Source: Variovorax sp. J22P240 (lineage in GTDB: Bacteria > Pseudomonadota > Gammaproteobacteria > Burkholderiales > Burkholderiaceae_C). From it: DNA of 64,000 nucleotides. How positions within the stretch are numbered: the stretch's first letter is position 1; the number at the start of each line of letters is the position of its first letter. The stretch spans positions 1-64,000 of the forward strand of contig NZ_JASZYR010000006.1 of the NCBI RefSeq assembly GCF_030316855.1, given 5' to 3'. Made by a program: the position numbers and the translations under genes. The notes under the pieces are model-generated. The model did not search any database. It was given only the letters and a program-made list of their open reading frames with translations, and was not told the DNA's origin. Below, one piece after another: positions 52,954-62,060 of the stretch.

Positions 52954-53910
52954 ATGACACAGGCATCCCGCCGTCAATTCATCACCCACACCCTCGCCGG
53001 CGCAACGGCGCTGGCCTTGCCGACGGCCCTGCTGCATGCGCAATCGCGCCCAGTGCTCAAGGCAGGCGACCAGAAAGGCGGCCTGCGTGCGCTGCTCGAA
53101 GCGGCAGGGGGACTGGAGGGCCTGGCCTACGACATCCAATGGTCGGAATTCCCGGCCGCCGCGCCGCTGGCCGAGGCGCTCAATGCAGGCGCCGTGGACT
53201 CGGGCCCGATCGGCGATGCGCCGCTGATCTTCGCGCTCGCGGCCGGCACGCGAGTCAAGGCCATCGGTGCGAACCGGTCCGACTCCTACGGCACGGCCGT
53301 TCTGGTGCGGCCGGATTCGCCGCTGAAGACCGCGGCCGATCTCAAGGGCAAGAGCATCGCGACGAACCGCGGCTCCATCGGCCACTACGTCACGCTCAAA
53401 GCCATCACCACCGCTGGCCTGAAGCCGGAGGACGTCAACTTCCGCTTCCTCGCACCCGCCGATGCCAAGCTTGCGCTGACGCAAGGCTCGGTCGACGCCT
53501 GGGCGACCTGGGAGCCCTACACCGCGCTGGCCGAGACCAGCCACCACGCGCGGGTGCTGGTGAGTGGGCGCGGCCTGCTGCCGGGCCTGAGCTACCTGGC
53601 TGCGACCGATGCGGCGATCGCAGCCAAGCGGCCGGTGCTGCAGGACTTCCTGCAGCGGGTGGTGAAGGCCCAAGCCTGGTCGTACCGCAACGTGGACGCC
53701 TTCTCCGCCACGCTCGCACGCATCATCGGCATTCCGCCCGAGGCCGCGAAGCTGCAATTCGAGCGCCGCCAGCAGAACTGGGTGCCCATCGACGGGCAGG
53801 TGATCGCCGATCAGCAGCGCACGGCGGACTTCTATCACCAGGTGGGGCTCATCAAGCAGCCGCTGGACGTGCGCCCGACTTTCGACGCCGGCTTTGCGAC
53901 CAGCGCCTGA
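52954..53910 (+). CDS. Second periplasmic substrate-binding protein, SsuA-like
   Basis: 318 residues. The signal peptide (SRRQFITHTLAGATALALPTALLHAQ) has a twin arginine. The mature part follows the SsuA pattern: VLKAGDQKGGLRALLEAAG, a YDIQWSEFPAAAPLAEALNAGAVDSGPIGDAP-type segment, DLKGKSIATNRGS, VDAWATWEPYTALAE. This WATWDP-like element is characteristic of aliphatic-sulfonate receptors. It is unlike the first receptor of this operon, suggesting the single permease/ATPase may serve two ligands. Confidence 0.88.
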   Translation: MTQASRRQFITHTLAGATALALPTALLHAQSRPVLKAGDQKGGLRALLEAAGGLEGLAYDIQWSEFPAAAPLAEALNAGAVDSGPIGDAPLIFALAAGTRVKAIGANRSDSYGTAVLVRPDSPLKTAADLKGKSIATNRGSIGHYVTLKAITTAGLKPEDVNFRFLAPADAKLALTQGSVDAWATWEPYTALAETSHHARVLVSGRGLLPGLSYLAATDAAIAAKRPVLQDFLQRVVKAQAWSYRNVDAFSATLARIIGIPPEAAKLQFERRQQNWVPIDGQVIADQQRTADFYHQVGLIKQPLDVRPTFDAGFATSA

Positions 53911-54037
53911 TGCCCCACGTCCCGGCCAAAGATGATTTTCCTATTTGGAATCAACGAATCGGTCGTTCCCCGATCTGATGCCTCTGCGGACAATGGCCCG
54001 ACACGCCCCTGGGGGCGCCGTTTTTCGTTCGAGCATC

Positions 54038-54979
54038 ATGAATTTCCAACAACTGCGCTCGGTGCGCGAGGCCGTTCGCTGCGGCTTCAACCTCACCGAA
54101 GTCGCCCACACGCTCCACACCTCACAGCCCGGCGTGAGCCGGCAGATCCGCGAACTGGAGGAGGAGCTGGGCATTGAACTCTTCGTACGTGCCGGCAAGC
54201 GGCTCACCGGCCTCACGGAGCCCGGCGGGCATGTGCTTCCCATCATCGAGCGCATGCTGATGGAGAGCACCAACCTCAGGCACGCGGGGCAGGAGTTCGT
54301 CGCGCGCCAGAGCGGCCTGCTCTCGGTCGCGGCCACGCATTCGCAGGCGCGCTATGCATTGCCGGTCGCGGTGCAGGAGTTTCGATTGCATTTTCCGAAC
54401 GTGAAGCTGCATCTCCACCAGGGTTCGCCGAAGCAGATCGCGCAGATGCTGCTGAGCGGCGAGGTCGACGTCGGCATCGCGACCGAGGCGCTGGGCGACT
54501 ACCCGCAGCTCGTGGCCCTGCCCTGCTACCGCTGGACGCACTCGGTGATCGTGCCGCCGGGGCATGCGCTGCTCGACGCGCCGCTCACGCTCGATGCGCT
54601 CGGGCGCTATCCGCTGATCACCTACGACACCGGCTTCACCGGCCGCACGCGTATCGACAAGGCCTTCGAGGACCAGGGGCTGGCGCCGAACATCGTGCTG
54701 ACCGCGATGGATGCGGACGTGATCAAGACCTACGTGCAGCTCGGCATGGGCGTCGGCATCGTCGCCGGCATTGCCTACGAGGCCGAGCGCGACACGCAGC
54801 TGCGCGCGCTCGATGCAGGCGAGCTGTTCGGCATCAACCTCACCAAACTGGCGGTGCGGCGTGGCAACTACCTGCGCGGCTACGTGCACGCCTTCATCGA
54901 GTCGTTTGCGCCGACGCTGCCGCGCGGCGTGGTGGAGCAGGCGCTGGCGGACGACGCGCCGGCGCAGATCGACATCTGA
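54038..54979 (+). CDS. cbl: LysR regulator of the CysB/Cbl type
   Basis: 313 residues. The N-terminus MNFQQLRSVREAVRCGFNLTEVAHTLHTSQPGVSRQIRELE and the effector domain (ATHSQARYALPVAVQEFRLHFP, GQGSPKQ-like HQGSPKQIAQML) match CysB/Cbl, activators of cysteine biosynthesis and sulfonate-use genes that sense sulfate starvation through APS or N-acetylserine. It closes the sulfur locus and probably regulates it. ATG 54038 is the family start. A short GC-rich hairpin followed by TTTTT (54004-54025) sits just before it and might be a weak terminator for the preceding gene. Confidence 0.88.
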   Translation: MNFQQLRSVREAVRCGFNLTEVAHTLHTSQPGVSRQIRELEEELGIELFVRAGKRLTGLTEPGGHVLPIIERMLMESTNLRHAGQEFVARQSGLLSVAATHSQARYALPVAVQEFRLHFPNVKLHLHQGSPKQIAQMLLSGEVDVGIATEALGDYPQLVALPCYRWTHSVIVPPGHALLDAPLTLDALGRYPLITYDTGFTGRTRIDKAFEDQGLAPNIVLTAMDADVIKTYVQLGMGVGIVAGIAYEAERDTQLRALDAGELFGINLTKLAVRRGNYLRGYVHAFIESFAPTLPRGVVEQALADDAPAQIDI

Positions 54980-55021
54980 CGGGGTGCGCGCACTGGCTTT
55001 CATTGCTCCTCAGCACGAAAC

Positions 55022-55039
55022 TAGGGTTTACCCTATAAT
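55022..55039 (+). promoter_or_regulatory. Promoter with a palindrome overlapping the -10 box
   Basis: A perfect TATAAT (55034-55039) lies 30 bases before the small gene at 55070. The 14-base dyad TAGGGT-TT-ACCCTA (55022-55035) overlaps it, so a bound protein would occlude the promoter. No good -35 hexamer is seen at standard spacing, which suggests activation or an extended element. Confidence 0.55.
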
Positions 55040-55069
55040 CGAGGCAACGCACTCATTCTGGAGTTCCCA

Positions 55070-55159
55070 ATGTTCACCGTTTTTCTCTGCCTTGTTGCCG
55101 TAGCTGGCGTCGTTGCTTCTGGTTATGTGACCTCGAAGAAGCTGGACGAGCTTCACTGA
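55070..55159 (+). CDS. 29-residue single-TM small membrane protein
   Basis: A short open frame encodes MFTVFLCLVAVAGVVASGY followed by VTSKKLDELH: one hydrophobic helix of about 18 residues and a charged, presumably cytoplasmic, tail. A GGAG-like ribosome site (55060-55063) precedes the start, a consensus -10 lies upstream and an intrinsic terminator follows at 55204, so the gene has its own full transcription unit. Such peptides often modulate a larger membrane protein. No homologue is recognised. Confidence 0.65.
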   Translation: MFTVFLCLVAVAGVVASGYVTSKKLDELH

Positions 55160-55201
55160 CAGACAGATCCCAGTTGTCTCCTCCATCGTTCCTTCGATGG
55201 A

Positions 55202-56482
55202 TTAGCCCCCGCGCAGCAATGCAAGGGGGCTTTTTTCTGGGCGCGGCCTTCTCCGAGCCGGCCTGCGGATGCGCTCGACGGCCCTGAGCAAGGTCAGGTT
55301 CAGCACATCGCGCTGCGCGTGGCTCCCGCCGAGCCGGTGCGCCAGCTCCGGCAGGCTCGCCAGTAGCGTGATCGCGAGCGTGTCGTTGCCGTGTCCGAAA
55401 GCAATCAGCGCCCGGCACGACGGCAAGCCGACCTGCCGCGTCGATTCGCCGTGGCGCGTCGGCAGCGCCTGTGACCTGACCAGCGCCCGTTCGAGTTGCC
55501 GTGAACGATCCCAGTCGCGGGCGCCGACGAATGCCAGCATGGCGTGCAGATCATTGAAGCTGCAGAAGCCGTCGTCGATGTAGGCGCCCCAGGCCGTCGC
55601 GAGCTCGGCCCAGCGCCGGCCCGGGTCACCCCCCGCCAGTTCGAGCCGCCACAACAGCGCGGAGGCGTCGATCAGGTCCGCTATCTCGCAGGACGGCTGG
55701 GCGCGCACCCGCTGGTCGTACAGCCCCAGCGCCTCTTCGAAGCGGCGCTGCGCAACGTGGAACAGTGCCACGTGCCACCAGCCGTGCGTGGCGACGACGG
55801 TATCGACGCTCCAGAAGTCACGGTGCGCGTTCATCCAGCGCAAGCCCGCGTCGACTCGTTCGGACATCTCGAAGACATGGGCCATCGCATGGTGCGCCCG
55901 GGCGTCCAACGGGTTCAGGGCCAGCGCAGCGCAGGCGACATCCTCGGCGCGTCCGTACTCGCCGCTTTCCTCGAGGCTGAAGGCATGCATGGCCAGCACC
56001 GCGTGATGGCCCGGCAGATCGCGCGACCAGGCGGGCATGACCGACGCCACGCGGTCGTGCATGCGGGCGACGTCGCCTGTGACGTGATCGAGCATGTGAA
56101 CCACCTGCAGTGCGAGCACATCCAGCGGATGCTGCTTCAGCACCTCGCCGAGCCGGGTCTTGGCGCTTGCATAGTCGTCGCCGAGCGCCGCGGCGATGGC
56201 CGCCAGGTGCAGCCGCTCGCGCGGATTGGCCGGAAGGCCGGCCGCGCGTGCCAGCACCGGCCGCGCCAGCCGCACCTTGCGTGGATCGCGGCTGCCGAGC
56301 AGCAGGTAGGCCTGCAGGGCATGCGCCATCACAAAGGCCGGCGCCTCCTGCAGTGCGACTGCAAGTGCTGGCTCGACGCCGCTGCGCCAGCTCTGGAACG
56401 CGGCGAGCGAGCGCTCGTACGCGGCCAAGGCCGAGGGTGTGGCGCCGGTGACGCTGCACCCGCGTGCGTCGATGCTGCTCAT
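55202..56482 (-). CDS. TTC38-like tetratricopeptide protein
   Basis: 426 residues, mostly helical repeats. Patterns such as AFVMAHALQAYLLLGSRDP, RERLHLAAIAAALGDDYASA, HPLDVLALQVVHMLDHVTGD, EYGRAEDVACAALALNPLDARAHHAMAHVFEM and THGWWHVALFHVAQ match the tetratricopeptide-38 family; its biochemical role is unknown. The C-terminal tail is basic and ends inside the terminator that serves the opposite-strand peptide gene. It begins 8 bases after the FAD oxidase gene and is probably co-transcribed with it. Confidence 0.72.
   Translation of the reverse strand: MSSIDARGCSVTGATPSALAAYERSLAAFQSWRSGVEPALAVALQEAPAFVMAHALQAYLLLGSRDPRKVRLARPVLARAAGLPANPRERLHLAAIAAALGDDYASAKTRLGEVLKQHPLDVLALQVVHMLDHVTGDVARMHDRVASVMPAWSRDLPGHHAVLAMHAFSLEESGEYGRAEDVACAALALNPLDARAHHAMAHVFEMSERVDAGLRWMNAHRDFWSVDTVVATHGWWHVALFHVAQRRFEEALGLYDQRVRAQPSCEIADLIDASALLWRLELAGGDPGRRWAELATAWGAYIDDGFCSFNDLHAMLAFVGARDWDRSRQLERALVRSQALPTRHGESTRQVGLPSCRALIAFGHGNDTLAITLLASLPELAHRLGGSHAQRDVLNLTLLRAVERIRRPARRRPRPEKSPLALLRGG
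55204..55236 (+). terminator. Intrinsic terminator after the 29-residue peptide gene
   Basis: AGCCCCC and GGGGGCT form a 7-bp stem with a 14-base loop, followed by a run of six T (55231-55236). It lies 44 bases after the stop codon of the small gene. The opposite-strand TTC38-like gene ends within the same sequence. Confidence 0.75.
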
Positions 56483-56490
56483 GGCCCGGC

Positions 56491-57927
56491 CTACCGGTGC
56501 GGCGACGCGGCCGGGGCGATGTTCAGGTTCATCCGGAACAGGTTGTCGGGATCGAAGCGCTGCTTCACCGCCTGCAGGCGTTCGTGGTTCGCACCGTAGC
56601 TGGCGGCGACACGCTCGGCCTCGTCCTCGGTCAGGAAGTTGACGTAGCCACTGCCGGTGGCGTGCCGCGCCGCGGCCTCGAAAACCTCGCGCGCCCAGGC
56701 GCGCACCCGCTCGTCGTCGCCCGCGTCCCTCCAGCGACCGTGCACATTCATGATGTAGTTGGCATCGCGGCCGGCAAAGGCGGTCGCATCCTGCTTGACG
56801 CGCGCCATGGCCCCGCCGAGCTGGGCCATGAAGATTTCGCATTCCGGCCCCGGCACGCGTTCGGCCGCCGCGAGGACGAGGTCCAGCGCCTCGTTGCTGA
56901 GCGTGTTGAAGTTGTTCGACTTCCAGTAGTTGCGGGCGCCCGGCGTCAGCAGTGGATCGAAGGCAGTCTGGAACCCGGCATAGGGCGTCGGGCCCAGCGC
57001 GGTGCCGACTGGCTCGCCGAAGCGCAGCACCGGCGCGGCGGCGCGTTCCCCGTCTTCGACACTGCCGCAGTGCACGAGCGGAAGGACGACGACGTTCGTG
57101 CCATGGACAGATTCGGGCAGGAAGGGCAGCGGAGGCGCCTTGCGCAGCACCACCCAGACGCTCAGCTCGTCGGGGGCCTGGGTGGTGAAGTCGCGCCATG
57201 CGCGCAGCACCTGTTGTCCCTGCGTCGCCGGATAGACGACCAGGCCGGCGTACAACTCGGGGCCGACAGGGTGGAGCCGGAACTCGAAAGAGGTCACCAC
57301 GCCGAAATTGCCGCCGCCGCCGCGCAGGGCCCAAAACAGGTCGGGCTCCGAGGTGGCCGAGGCGACGCGCACGGCGCCGTCGGCGGTCACGACGGTGGCG
57401 CTCAGCAGGTTGTCGACGGTCATGCCATGGCGGCGCGTCAACCAGCCGAAGCCGCCGCCCAGCGTGAGCCCCGCCACGCCGGTGGTCGAATTGATGCCGA
57501 GCGGCGTGGCCAAGCCGTGCGCCTGCGCTTCGCGATCGAAATCCTTGAGCAGCGCGCCCGCACCGACACGCGCGATTCGCTTCTCGGTATCGACGTGGAT
57601 CGCGGACATGCCCGACATGTCGAGCATCAGGCCGCCCTCCGCGACCGCGTTGCCCGCGATGTGGTGGCCGCCGCCTCGCACGCTGATCAGCATCCGATGC
57701 GCGGCGGCGAAGCGGACCGCGGCCTGGACGTCGCCTTCCGTCAGGCACTTCGCGATCAACGCGGGGCGCCGGTCGACGCTGCCGTTCCAGACCTTGCGCG
57801 CCTCGTCATAGGCGGGGTCGGTGGCGTCGAGGACCCCGCCGCTGATCTGCGCTGCGAATGCCGAGAAGTCCGGCTGCCGAACTTGCCGGACGTCCTTGTC
57901 CAGCGTAAGGTAGGTCACGGTTTGCAT
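56491..57927 (-). CDS. FAD-linked oxidase, berberine-bridge-enzyme type
   Basis: 478 residues. An FAD_binding_4 domain (about 40-210) holds RGGGHHIAGNAV with the flavin-linking His, GVAGLTLGGGFGWLTRRHG and RGGGGNFGVVTSFEF. A substrate domain follows, with a C-terminal BBE motif (YVNFLTEDEAERVAASYG... RLQAVKQRFDPDNLFRMN). The second covalent FAD link (a Cys before GxxG in bicovalent oxidases) is absent: the stretch reads PLGINSTTGVAG. It would oxidise an alcohol, sugar or alkaloid-like substrate with O2. ATG 57927 has AGGAG 6-10 bases upstream. Confidence 0.88.
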   Translation of the reverse strand: MQTVTYLTLDKDVRQVRQPDFSAFAAQISGGVLDATDPAYDEARKVWNGSVDRRPALIAKCLTEGDVQAAVRFAAAHRMLISVRGGGHHIAGNAVAEGGLMLDMSGMSAIHVDTEKRIARVGAGALLKDFDREAQAHGLATPLGINSTTGVAGLTLGGGFGWLTRRHGMTVDNLLSATVVTADGAVRVASATSEPDLFWALRGGGGNFGVVTSFEFRLHPVGPELYAGLVVYPATQGQQVLRAWRDFTTQAPDELSVWVVLRKAPPLPFLPESVHGTNVVVLPLVHCGSVEDGERAAAPVLRFGEPVGTALGPTPYAGFQTAFDPLLTPGARNYWKSNNFNTLSNEALDLVLAAAERVPGPECEIFMAQLGGAMARVKQDATAFAGRDANYIMNVHGRWRDAGDDERVRAWAREVFEAAARHATGSGYVNFLTEDEAERVAASYGANHERLQAVKQRFDPDNLFRMNLNIAPAASPHR

Positions 57928-58097
57928 GGAGTGCTCCTGTATGAACGCATCGAAGAACGGGCCGCCGCGCATCGGTTGCGAGGGGTGGGTCCATTCTTCT
58001 TGCCTGCCTGTTGCCGCGCTTCACCCCGCGTCCTCGACAGTTGACTGGGCGTCCGCCGTTTGCGTTGCACGGACCGAAACCCCGCGGTGACACCCGG

Positions 58098-59102
58098 ATG
58101 AGCCAGGACACGCTGTCGGACGTACTGCAGGGCGTGCGTCTGCGCGGCGCCGTCTTCTTCAGCATCAGCGCCAGCAGCGACTGGGCGGCCGAGGCGCCTT
58201 CGGCGAGGGAGCTCGCGCCGCTGCTGATGCGCGGCGTGGACCACGTGATCGAATACCACGCCGTCGCACAGGGCAGCTGCTGGGCCGGCATTCCCGGGGG
58301 GCCGTCCGTCCAGCTCTTCGCCGGCGATGTGGTGATGTTCCCGCACGGGGATGCGCACGTCGTGTCGAGCGCTCCCGGGATGCGCGGCGACAGCGACTTC
58401 AACTGGTACGCAGACATGGAAGCCGAACGGCTGCCGCTGCGCCTGGCCTACAACGGTCAGAACGTCCTGCGCGCGGCGCTGCCGGATTCGGAGGTGGACA
58501 CAAACATCGTCTGCGGCTTTCTCGGTTGCGACCTGCAGCCTTTCAACCCGCTGATCGAATCGCTGCCGCGCATGCTGCACCTGCGCGCCACCGACGAGGA
58601 CGCATGGATCGCGAAGTTCACCCAGCAGGCGGTGGCCGAGTCGCATGCGCAGCGTGCCGGCGGCGAGGCGATGCTGGCCCGCATGAGCGAGATGATGTTC
58701 GTCGATGCCGTGCGGCGCTATGCCGATCACCTTCCCGCACAGAGCGCGGGGTGGCTCGCGGGGCTTCGCGATCGCTTCGTCGGCCGTGCGCTGGCACTGA
58801 TGCACGCGCAGCCGGCGCGCGACTGGACCCTCGACGAACTCGGACGGCTGGTCGGCCTGTCGCGCTCGGCGCTGCACGAACGCTTCGTCCTGATGCTCGG
58901 CATGCCGCCCATCCAGTACCTGACGCAGTGGCGCATGCAGCGGGCGGCGCGCCTGCTGATCGAGACCCGCGACACGGTCGCCACAATCGCGCTCGAGGTG
59001 GGCTATGACTCCGAGGCTGCGTTCGTGCGGGCTTTCAAGCGCCTGGTCGGAAAGCCGCCGGGAGCATGGCGCCGCGAGCGCGACGCCCATGCCGTCGCAT
59101 GA
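58098..59102 (+). CDS. AraC-family regulator with cupin sensor domain
   Basis: 334 residues. An N-terminal cupin_6-type domain (LSDVLQGVRLRGAVFFSI... WAGIPGGPSVQLFAGDVVMFPHGDAHVV) is followed by a C-terminal double helix-turn-helix (WTLDELGRLVGLSRSALHERFVLMLGMPPIQYLTQWRM... TVATIALEVGYDSEAAFVRAFKRLVGKPPGAWRR). It is divergent from the FAD oxidase gene, 170 bases apart, and probably controls that operon. ATG 58098 is used; the open frame upstream (from 58011) is poorly conserved. No gene lies in the intergenic region. Confidence 0.9.
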   Translation: MSQDTLSDVLQGVRLRGAVFFSISASSDWAAEAPSARELAPLLMRGVDHVIEYHAVAQGSCWAGIPGGPSVQLFAGDVVMFPHGDAHVVSSAPGMRGDSDFNWYADMEAERLPLRLAYNGQNVLRAALPDSEVDTNIVCGFLGCDLQPFNPLIESLPRMLHLRATDEDAWIAKFTQQAVAESHAQRAGGEAMLARMSEMMFVDAVRRYADHLPAQSAGWLAGLRDRFVGRALALMHAQPARDWTLDELGRLVGLSRSALHERFVLMLGMPPIQYLTQWRMQRAARLLIETRDTVATIALEVGYDSEAAFVRAFKRLVGKPPGAWRRERDAHAVA

Positions 59103-59117
59103 CGGCCGGGCAGCCGG

Positions 59118-59585
59118 TCAGGGCTCCGGCCCCAGCCGCTTGACCATGCGCACCGCGTCCTCAACGTCTTCGTAGTAGCCCGGGCTCGTGCCGAATTCCG
59201 TGAAGCCGTGGCGGCCGTAGAAGGACTTGGCCGCCACATTGCCAGCCCTTGCCTCCAGGCGGATGGTGCGGATGCCGGCAACGCCCGCGGTGGCTTCCAG
59301 CCAGGCCAGCAGGGCCGATCCGAGTCCGCTGCGGCGCTGCGAGGCCTGCACCGCGAACAGCGAGATGTGCGCGTCGTCGTCCCCGTACTGCATGATCGCG
59401 AAGCCCCGCAGGACGCCCTGCCTCCGGGCCACCACGACGTTGGTCGCCTCGTCGCGGATGCTGCGCCGCACCCGCCGTTCGGTCCAGCGCCACGACAGAC
59501 CGCGCTCGATCGCATCCCGCGACAGCTCCGCAATGTCCTGCGCGTCGGCTGGCTGGGCGAGGGTGATTTCGAACTCGGTGATCAC
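59118..59585 (-). CDS. GNAT-family N-acetyltransferase
   Basis: About 155 residues. It begins with [28 protein letters not shown] and has acetyl-CoA motif A in [18 protein letters not shown], then [16 protein letters not shown] near the end, the standard GNAT pattern. The start is uncertain: GTG 59585 fits the domain border and a TATAGT box at 59610-59615 (minus strand) could serve it; GTG 59624 is the alternative. It is divergent from metG. Confidence 0.82.
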   Translation of the reverse strand: MITEFEITLAQPADAQDIAELSRDAIERGLSWRWTERRVRRSIRDEATNVVVARRQGVLRGFAIMQYGDDDAHISLFAVQASQRRSGLGSALLAWLEATAGVAGIRTIRLEARAGNVAAKSFYGRHGFTEFGTSPGYYEDVEDAVRMVKRLGPEP

Positions 59586-59710
59586 GGGGGAACCTGGGTT
59601 GGCGCGAAGACTATAGCCCGCCACCTAAAATGCGGCTCCTCCCGCTGGCTCTCGCGCCAGCCGCAGTCCGTCCCGCAGTTTCCTCCTCTCCCCCGAAAGC
59701 GCCCCTCGCG

Positions 59711-61795
59711 ATGTCCCAGCGCAAACTCTTCGTCACCGCCGCCCTGCCCTACGCCAACGGCAAGTTCCACGTCGGCCACATCATGGAATACATCCAGGCC
59801 GACATCTGGGTGCGGTTCCAGCGCATGCAGGGCCACATGGTGCATTTCGTGGGTGCCGACGACGCGCACGGCGCGCCGATCATGATCGCCGCTGAAAAGG
59901 CCGGCAAGACGCCGCAGGAGTTCGTCGGCGAGATCGCCGCGGGCCGCAAGGAATACCTGGACGGCTTCCACATCCGCTTCGACAACTGGCACTCGACCGA
60001 CAGCAGCGAGAACACCGAACTCGCGCAGGGCATCTACAAGAGGCTCAAGGCCGGCGGCATGATCGCCACGCGCACCATCGAGCAGTTCTACGACCCGGTG
60101 AAGGGCATGTTCCTGCCCGACCGCTACATCAAGGGCGAATGCCCGGTGTGCCACGCGAAGGACCAGTACGGCGACGCCTGCGAGGTGTGCAGCAGCGTCT
60201 ATTCGCCGACCGAACTCATCAACCCCTCCTCGACGCTCACGGGCGCGACGCCGGAACTGCGCAGTTCCGAGCACTTCTTCTTCAAGCTCTCCGACCCCAA
60301 AGTCGTCGACTTCCTCAAGAGCTGGACGCAGGACGGCAAGCTGCAGCCCGAAATGGCGAAGAAGGCCAGCGAGTGGTTCGAGGCCGGCATGGCCGACTGG
60401 GACATCTCGCGCGAGGCGCCCTACTTCGGGATCGAGATCCCCGATGCGCCGGGCAAGTACTTCTACGTGTGGCTCGATGCGCCCGTGGGCTATCTCGCCA
60501 GCCTGAAGAACCACTTCGACAAGGGACAGGCCGCCCAGCACTGGCACGAGCCCTCGCGCACTTCGCAGAGCTTCGACGAATTCGTCGCCGATCCGGCGGT
60601 GGAGCAGGTGCACTTCATCGGCAAGGACATCGTGTACTTCCACACGCTGTTTTGGCCGGCAATGCTGCAGTTCAGCGAGCGCAAGACGCCTAGCCAGGTG
60701 AACGTGCACGGCTTCATCACCGTCTCCGGCGAGAAGATGAGCAAGAGCCGCGGCACCGGCATCGACCCGCTCAAGTACCTCTCGATCGGCATGAACCCCG
60801 AATGGCTGCGCTACTACATCGCGGCCAAGCTCAATGCCAAGGTCGAGGACGTCGACTTCACGGCCGAGGACTTCATGGCCCGCGTGAACGCGGACCTGAT
60901 CGGCAAGTACATCAACATCGCGAGCCGTGCGGCGGGATTCATCGCCAAGCGCTTCGGCGGCAAGCTGGGCACGGTGTCGGCCGACGGCGCGGCGCTGCTG
61001 GCCACGCTGCAGGCCGCCTCCGCGTCGATGCAGGCGCTCTACGACGGGCGCGACTACGCACGGGCCCTGCGCGAGATCATGCTGCTGGCCGACAAGGTCA
61101 ACGAGTACGTCGACCAGAACAAGCCCTGGGAACTCGCCAAGAAGGAAGGCATGGAAGCGCGCCTGCACGACGTGTGCACAGCCTGCATCGAAGCCTTCCG
61201 CCTGCTGACGATCTACCTCAAGCCGGTGCTGCCGGCGCTGGCGGGGCAGGTCGAATCCTTCCTGGGCAGCGCGCCGCTGCTGTTCGCCGATGCGGGCCGG
61301 CTGCTGGGCGCCGGCCACGCGATCAACGACTACAAGCACCTGATGCAGCGCGTCGACGTCAAGCAACTCGACCAGCTCTTCGAGCTGCCCGAGCCAGCCG
61401 CCGAACCTGCTACCGCCGGCGCAACGCAACTGCCGGGCGGCGAAGGCATTGCGCCGACCATCACCATCGACGACTTCGTGAAGATCGACCTGCGCATCGC
61501 CAAGATCGTGGCCTGCCAGAAGGTCGAGGGATCGACCAAGCTGCTGCACCTGACGCTCGATGCCGGCGAAGGCAAGACGCGCAATGTGTTCTCGGGCATC
61601 GCATCGGTCTACGAGCCCGAGCAGCTCATCGGCAAGCTCACGGTGCTGGTCGCCAACCTCGCGCCGCGCAAGATGAAGTTCGGCATTTCGGAAGGCATGG
61701 TGCTGGCCGCCAGCCATGCGGACGAGAAGGCGAACCCCGGCATCCACGTGCTCGAGCCATGGCCCGGCGCAACGCCTGGTATGCGCGTACGTTGA
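59711..61795 (+). CDS. metG: Methionyl-tRNA synthetase
   Basis: 694-residue class I synthetase. HIGH-type motif HVGHI is near the N-terminus, the zinc-knuckle Cys residues are in [17 protein letters not shown], and the KMSKS motif is [11 protein letters not shown]. The C-terminal EMAP/Trbp111-type tRNA-binding domain ([34 protein letters not shown], final 110 residues) mediates dimerisation. ATG 59711 ([17 protein letters not shown]) is the family start; the open frame upstream is leader. A TAAAAT box at 59626 may be its -10. Confidence 0.97.
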   Translation: MSQRKLFVTAALPYANGKFHVGHIMEYIQADIWVRFQRMQGHMVHFVGADDAHGAPIMIAAEKAGKTPQEFVGEIAAGRKEYLDGFHIRFDNWHSTDSSENTELAQGIYKRLKAGGMIATRTIEQFYDPVKGMFLPDRYIKGECPVCHAKDQYGDACEVCSSVYSPTELINPSSTLTGATPELRSSEHFFFKLSDPKVVDFLKSWTQDGKLQPEMAKKASEWFEAGMADWDISREAPYFGIEIPDAPGKYFYVWLDAPVGYLASLKNHFDKGQAAQHWHEPSRTSQSFDEFVADPAVEQVHFIGKDIVYFHTLFWPAMLQFSERKTPSQVNVHGFITVSGEKMSKSRGTGIDPLKYLSIGMNPEWLRYYIAAKLNAKVEDVDFTAEDFMARVNADLIGKYINIASRAAGFIAKRFGGKLGTVSADGAALLATLQAASASMQALYDGRDYARALREIMLLADKVNEYVDQNKPWELAKKEGMEARLHDVCTACIEAFRLLTIYLKPVLPALAGQVESFLGSAPLLFADAGRLLGAGHAINDYKHLMQRVDVKQLDQLFELPEPAAEPATAGATQLPGGEGIAPTITIDDFVKIDLRIAKIVACQKVEGSTKLLHLTLDAGEGKTRNVFSGIASVYEPEQLIGKLTVLVANLAPRKMKFGISEGMVLAASHADEKANPGIHVLEPWPGATPGMRVR

Positions 61796-61814
61796 GCCTC
61801 AAGGAGTCATCGCC

Positions 61815-62033
61815 ATGAATCGCTTCGTATTGCTCGTTGTGGCTTCTGTCACTTGCCTTGCGCTCGGCGGCTGCGCGGTGGCGGGCGCTGCGGTGAGCGT
61901 TGCGGGCACGGCCGTGAGCGTCGGCGCGGGCGCTGTCGGACTCGCGGCCGATGCCGCGATCGGCACGGCCCGCATCACCGGCAAGGCGGTGGGCGCAGCG
62001 GCCGATGCCGTGCTACCCGGCGACTCGGACTGA
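61815..62033 (+). CDS. Small glycine/alanine-rich lipoprotein
   Basis: 72 residues: signal peptide with lipobox LGGC (Cys20), followed by Ala/Gly/Val repeats (VAGAAVSVAGTAVSVGAG) and a short acidic end. AAGGAG lies 9-14 bases before the ATG. Small lipoproteins of this composition are common in Comamonadaceae (often annotated NF038104-like); function unknown. It is 19 bases after metG and 27 bases before the SulP gene. Confidence 0.75.
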   Translation: MNRFVLLVVASVTCLALGGCAVAGAAVSVAGTAVSVGAGAVGLAADAAIGTARITGKAVGAAADAVLPGDSD

Positions 62034-62060
62034 ACACAGGGCGCGTCCACAATAGCGCCC

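Noticed and set aside
54004..54025. Strong intrinsic terminator before the CysB/Cbl-type gene
   Set aside because: The stem is only about 5 bp with three GC bases before the T run; it is mentioned with the gene but not called as a separate feature.
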